Shown here piece by piece: positions 62,057 to 64,000 of a stretch of 64,000 bases of DNA (within the stretch, counting starts at the first letter, position 1; each line of letters opens with the position of its first letter). The stretch comes from Iamia sp. SCSIO 61187 (GTDB lineage: Bacteria > Actinomycetota > Acidimicrobiia > Acidimicrobiales > Iamiaceae), in NCBI RefSeq assembly GCF_019443745.1, contig NZ_CP050948.1, positions 1,922,001-1,986,000 of the forward strand, given 5' to 3'. The notes beneath the pieces were generated by a model that was not told where the DNA came from, did no database searches, and saw only the letters and a list, made by a program, of their open reading frames with translations. The position numbers and the translations under genes are program-made.

Positions 62057-62104
62057 CACGTGTTCGCCGTCGGGTCGGTGGGAGGGGGTCGGGCGCGCCT
62101 CACC

Positions 62105-62110
62105 TACCAT
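62105..62110 (+). promoter_or_regulatory. -10 element TACCAT of proS
   Basis: TACCAT ends 7 nt before ATG 62118. Confidence 0.5.
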
Positions 62111-62117
62111 CGCCGCC

Positions 62118-63530
62118 ATGGCCAAGCCTCCCGTCCTCACGCCCCAGGCCGACGACTTCCCCCGCTGGTACCAGGACGTCGTGGCCAAGGCCGAGCTCGG
62201 CGACAACGGCCCCGCCCGGGGCACCCAGGTCATCCGGCCCTACGGCTTCGCCATCTGGGAGCGGATGGTCGCGGCCGTCGACGAGCGCATCAAGCTGACG
62301 GGGGCCGAGAACGTCTCGTTCCCGTCGCTGATCCCCCAGAGCTACCTGACCCGCGAGGCCGAGCACGTCGAGGGCTTCGCCCCCGAGCTGGCCGTCGTCA
62401 CCATGGGTGGCGGCAAGGAGCTGGAGGAGCCGCTCGTGGTGCGGCCCACCTCCGAGACCATCTTCGGCGAGTACATGGCCAAGTGGGTCGACTCCTGGCG
62501 CGACCTGCCCCTGCTCCTCAACCAGTGGTGCAACATCGTGCGCTGGGAGCTCCGGCCCCGGTTGTTCCTGCGCTCGAGCGAGTTCCTCTGGCAGGAGGGC
62601 CACACCGCCCACGTCGACCAGCGGGATGCCGCGGCCTACGCCTACACGATCCTCCGCGACGTCTACGAGGACTTCATGGTGAAGGAGCTGGCCATCCCGG
62701 TCCTGGTCGGCCGCAAGACGCCCGACGAGCGCTTCCCGGGGGCCATCAACACCACGACGTGCGAGGCGATGATGGGCGACGGCAAGGCCCTGCAGATGGG
62801 CACCAGCCACGAGCTGGGCCAGAACTTCGCCAAGGTGTTCGACATCGCCTACCAGGACGCCGAGGGCACCCAGCAGCTGGCGTGGACCACGTCGTGGGGC
62901 GTCTCGACCCGGATGATGGGCGGGCTGATCATGGCCCACGGCGACGATGCCGGGCTGCGGGTCCCGCCCCGGGTCGCGCCCATCCAGGTCGTCGTGCTGG
63001 TCGTGCGCGACGGCGACGGCGTGGCCGAGCGGGCCCAGCTGCTGGCCGAGGCCCTCCGCACCGCAGGGGTCCGCGTCACCGTCGACGCCCGCACCGACGT
63101 CGGCTTCGGTCGGCGGGCCACCACCTGGGAGCTCAAGGGCGTCCCCGTCCGCCTCGAGCTGGGCCCTCGCGACCTCGCCGACGAGCAGGCGACCCTCGTC
63201 CGCCGCGACCAGCAGGGCAAGGGCACCGTGCCCCTGAGCGGCCTGCCCGAGCGCGTGGTCGCCCTGCTCGACGAGATCCAGGACGCCATGCTCGCCACCG
63301 CTCGCCAGGTGCGCGACGACCGCACCGTCGAGGTGGCCACCGTCGACGAGGCGCTGGAGGCGGCCCGCACCGGGTTCGCCCGGATCCCGTGGGGGGCGCT
63401 CGACGACGACGGCCTGGCCCGGCTCAAGGCCGACGCCGTCACCGTCCGCTGCCTGCAGAGCCCCGAGGGCGACGTCGCCACCAGCGACGACGACCCCGAG
63501 AGCATCGCCACGGTGGCCCGCTCCTACTGA
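62118..63530 (+). CDS. proS: prolyl-tRNA synthetase, archaeal/eukaryote-like type (ProS type 3)
   Basis: 470 residues from ATG 62118. Class II motifs: motif 1 region with F-P-S-L-I-P, motif 2 around N-I-V-R-W-E-L-R-P-R-L-F-L-R-S-S-E-F-L-W-Q-E-G-H, and motif 3 G-V-S-T-R-M-M-G-G. W-Y-Q-D-V-V near the N-terminus, the T-S-E-T triplet and the absence of the bacterial editing (INS) insertion mark the archaeal-like form. This class usually has a C-terminal zinc-like domain; here the end Y is present. Charges tRNA-Pro. Confidence 0.95.
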   Translation: MAKPPVLTPQADDFPRWYQDVVAKAELGDNGPARGTQVIRPYGFAIWERMVAAVDERIKLTGAENVSFPSLIPQSYLTREAEHVEGFAPELAVVTMGGGKELEEPLVVRPTSETIFGEYMAKWVDSWRDLPLLLNQWCNIVRWELRPRLFLRSSEFLWQEGHTAHVDQRDAAAYAYTILRDVYEDFMVKELAIPVLVGRKTPDERFPGAINTTTCEAMMGDGKALQMGTSHELGQNFAKVFDIAYQDAEGTQQLAWTTSWGVSTRMMGGLIMAHGDDAGLRVPPRVAPIQVVVLVVRDGDGVAERAQLLAEALRTAGVRVTVDARTDVGFGRRATTWELKGVPVRLELGPRDLADEQATLVRRDQQGKGTVPLSGLPERVVALLDEIQDAMLATARQVRDDRTVEVATVDEALEAARTGFARIPWGALDDDGLARLKADAVTVRCLQSPEGDVATSDDDPESIATVARSY

Positions 63531-63549
63531 CCTGCGGCGTCCATCCGGG

Positions 63550-63582
63550 GTTCAGACCAGGTTGACGAACTGTTGACGCGGC
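63550..63582 (+). promoter_or_regulatory. Pho-box-like triple 11-bp direct repeat
   Basis: Three head-to-tail 11-mers: GTTCAGACCAG (63550), GTTGACGAACT (63561) and GTTGACGCGGC (63572). Exactly 11-bp-spaced G-T-T-(C/G)-A units resemble the PhoP-binding direct repeat units (GTTCACC-like) described in Streptomyces. They end 76 nt before the start of a predicted secreted protein. Two of the units also create TTGACG -35-like hexamers. Confidence 0.55.
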
Positions 63583-63658
63583 GGTCGAGCAGCGCGCGGG
63601 AGCGTGTGGCAGCCTGACCGCCGTCACACCACCGGTTCCCCCGAAGGCGGCATCCCCC

Positions 63659-64000
63659 GTGCACCTCTCCCTCCGGCGGCGCGCCCTCGGCGCGCTGGCC
63701 CTCCTCCTGGCCGTGGTCGGCTCGTCCGTGGTGGCCCCGTCGCCCGGTGCCGCCGTCGCCACCGACCTGCTGATCTCCGAGTACGTCGAGGGCAGCAGCA
63801 ACAACAAGGCGATCGAGATCGAGAACAAGACCGGGGCACCGGTCGACCTGGCCGCCGGCGGGTACACGCTGCGCATCTACGCCAACGGCGCCACGGCGCC
63901 CGGCACCAGCACGCCCCTCACGGGCACCATCGCGGCCGGCGCCGTCTTCGTCATCGCCCACACCAGTGCCAGCACCGACCTCACGGCGGTGGCCGACGTC
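63659..64000 (+). CDS. secreted lamin-tail-domain protein, N-terminal part (cut by window edge)
   Basis: First 114 residues from GTG 63659. A signal peptide (L-R-R-R-A-L-G-A then a hydrophobic core, cleavage near A-A-V-A) is followed directly by an LTD domain: L-I-S-E-Y-V-E-G-S-S-N-N-K-A-I-E-I and Y-T-L-R-I-Y-A-N-G. This S-E-Y-x-E-G-S-x-N-N-K-A-x-E start is the hallmark of large extracellular nucleases (ExeM/NucH type) and related secreted enzymes. The catalytic part lies beyond the window. Pho-box-like repeats upstream fit a phosphate-scavenging nuclease; inference. Confidence 0.8.
   Translation, partial: MHLSLRRRALGALALLLAVVGSSVVAPSPGAAVATDLLISEYVEGSSNNKAIEIENKTGAPVDLAAGGYTLRIYANGATAPGTSTPLTGTIAAGAVFVIAHTSASTDLTAVADV

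Overview
The window is a stretch of very GC-rich chromosome from an actinobacterium. An Acidimicrobiia-like lineage is my best guess, but it rests on inference only. Supporting signs are a fused Kgd-type 2-oxoglutarate dehydrogenase, a 13E12/DUF222 HNH protein, a mycothiol-type PIG-L deacetylase, a DprE1/DprE2/UbiA decaprenyl-phosphoryl-arabinose cluster, a lysine/alanine-rich histone-H1-like tail, and many GTG starts. I found no rRNA or tRNA gene, CRISPR array, insertion sequence or prophage.

Layout. 1-7 kb: the end of a beta-carbonic anhydrase, kgd, a PH-like membrane protein, then a P450 and an amidohydrolase-fold gene divergent around a KstR-like operator. 7-13.4 kb: an M20 peptidase/HAD/double-cupin operon, a NYN-S1-(AKKAP)n fusion protein, exonuclease III and a thioesterase. 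13.4-22.4 kb: a UvrD-type helicase behind a nonapeptide-repeat membrane protein, a small zincin, a PH/SHOCT protein, a metal receptor, galactokinase, an alpha/beta hydrolase, an AMACR-type CoA enzyme and an S66 peptidase. 22.4-28.6 kb: the HNH protein, an HExxH protein with the PIG-L deacetylase, a secreted PI-PLC with DUF4214-like repeats, and an HtrA protease. 28.7-37.4 kb: ftsY, two paralogous acidic lipoproteins, then ffh-rpsP-KH-rimM-trmD-rplS-yraN. 37.4-41.8 kb: a mixed block including a 36-residue microprotein. 41.9-55.9 kb: comM-dprA-tyrosine recombinase-degenerate M23-rpsB-tsf-pyrH-frr-cdsA-dxr-rseP-ispG. 56-64 kb: a polytopic (GT-C-like) protein, dprE2-ubiA-dprE1, PGPGW protein, alkB, proS, and the start of a secreted LTD protein behind a three-unit Pho-box-like array.

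The core is housekeeping: SRP targeting, ribosome and tRNA maturation, translation factors, DNA uptake/recombination, CDP-DAG and MEP isoprenoid synthesis. The isoprenoid steps (dxr, ispG) are pathway neighbours of the prenyl-linked arabinose donor made by the DprE cluster.

The most general signal is promoter architecture. Twenty transcription-unit-leading starts carry a TANNNT hexamer 6-10 nt upstream of the start codon, as expected for leaderless mRNAs; internal operon genes instead overlap their neighbours (ATGA, GTGA) or have Shine-Dalgarno sequences. Less explained items are the NYN-S1-H1-like protein with an internal start, the SILSVGSxG repeat protein before the helicase, the paired lipoproteins, the 540-residue acidic extension on CdsA, the M23 protein with lost zinc ligands and a probable CTG start, and a repeated GAGCGAGCGCAGCGAG element in the tsf-pyrH-frr spacers.
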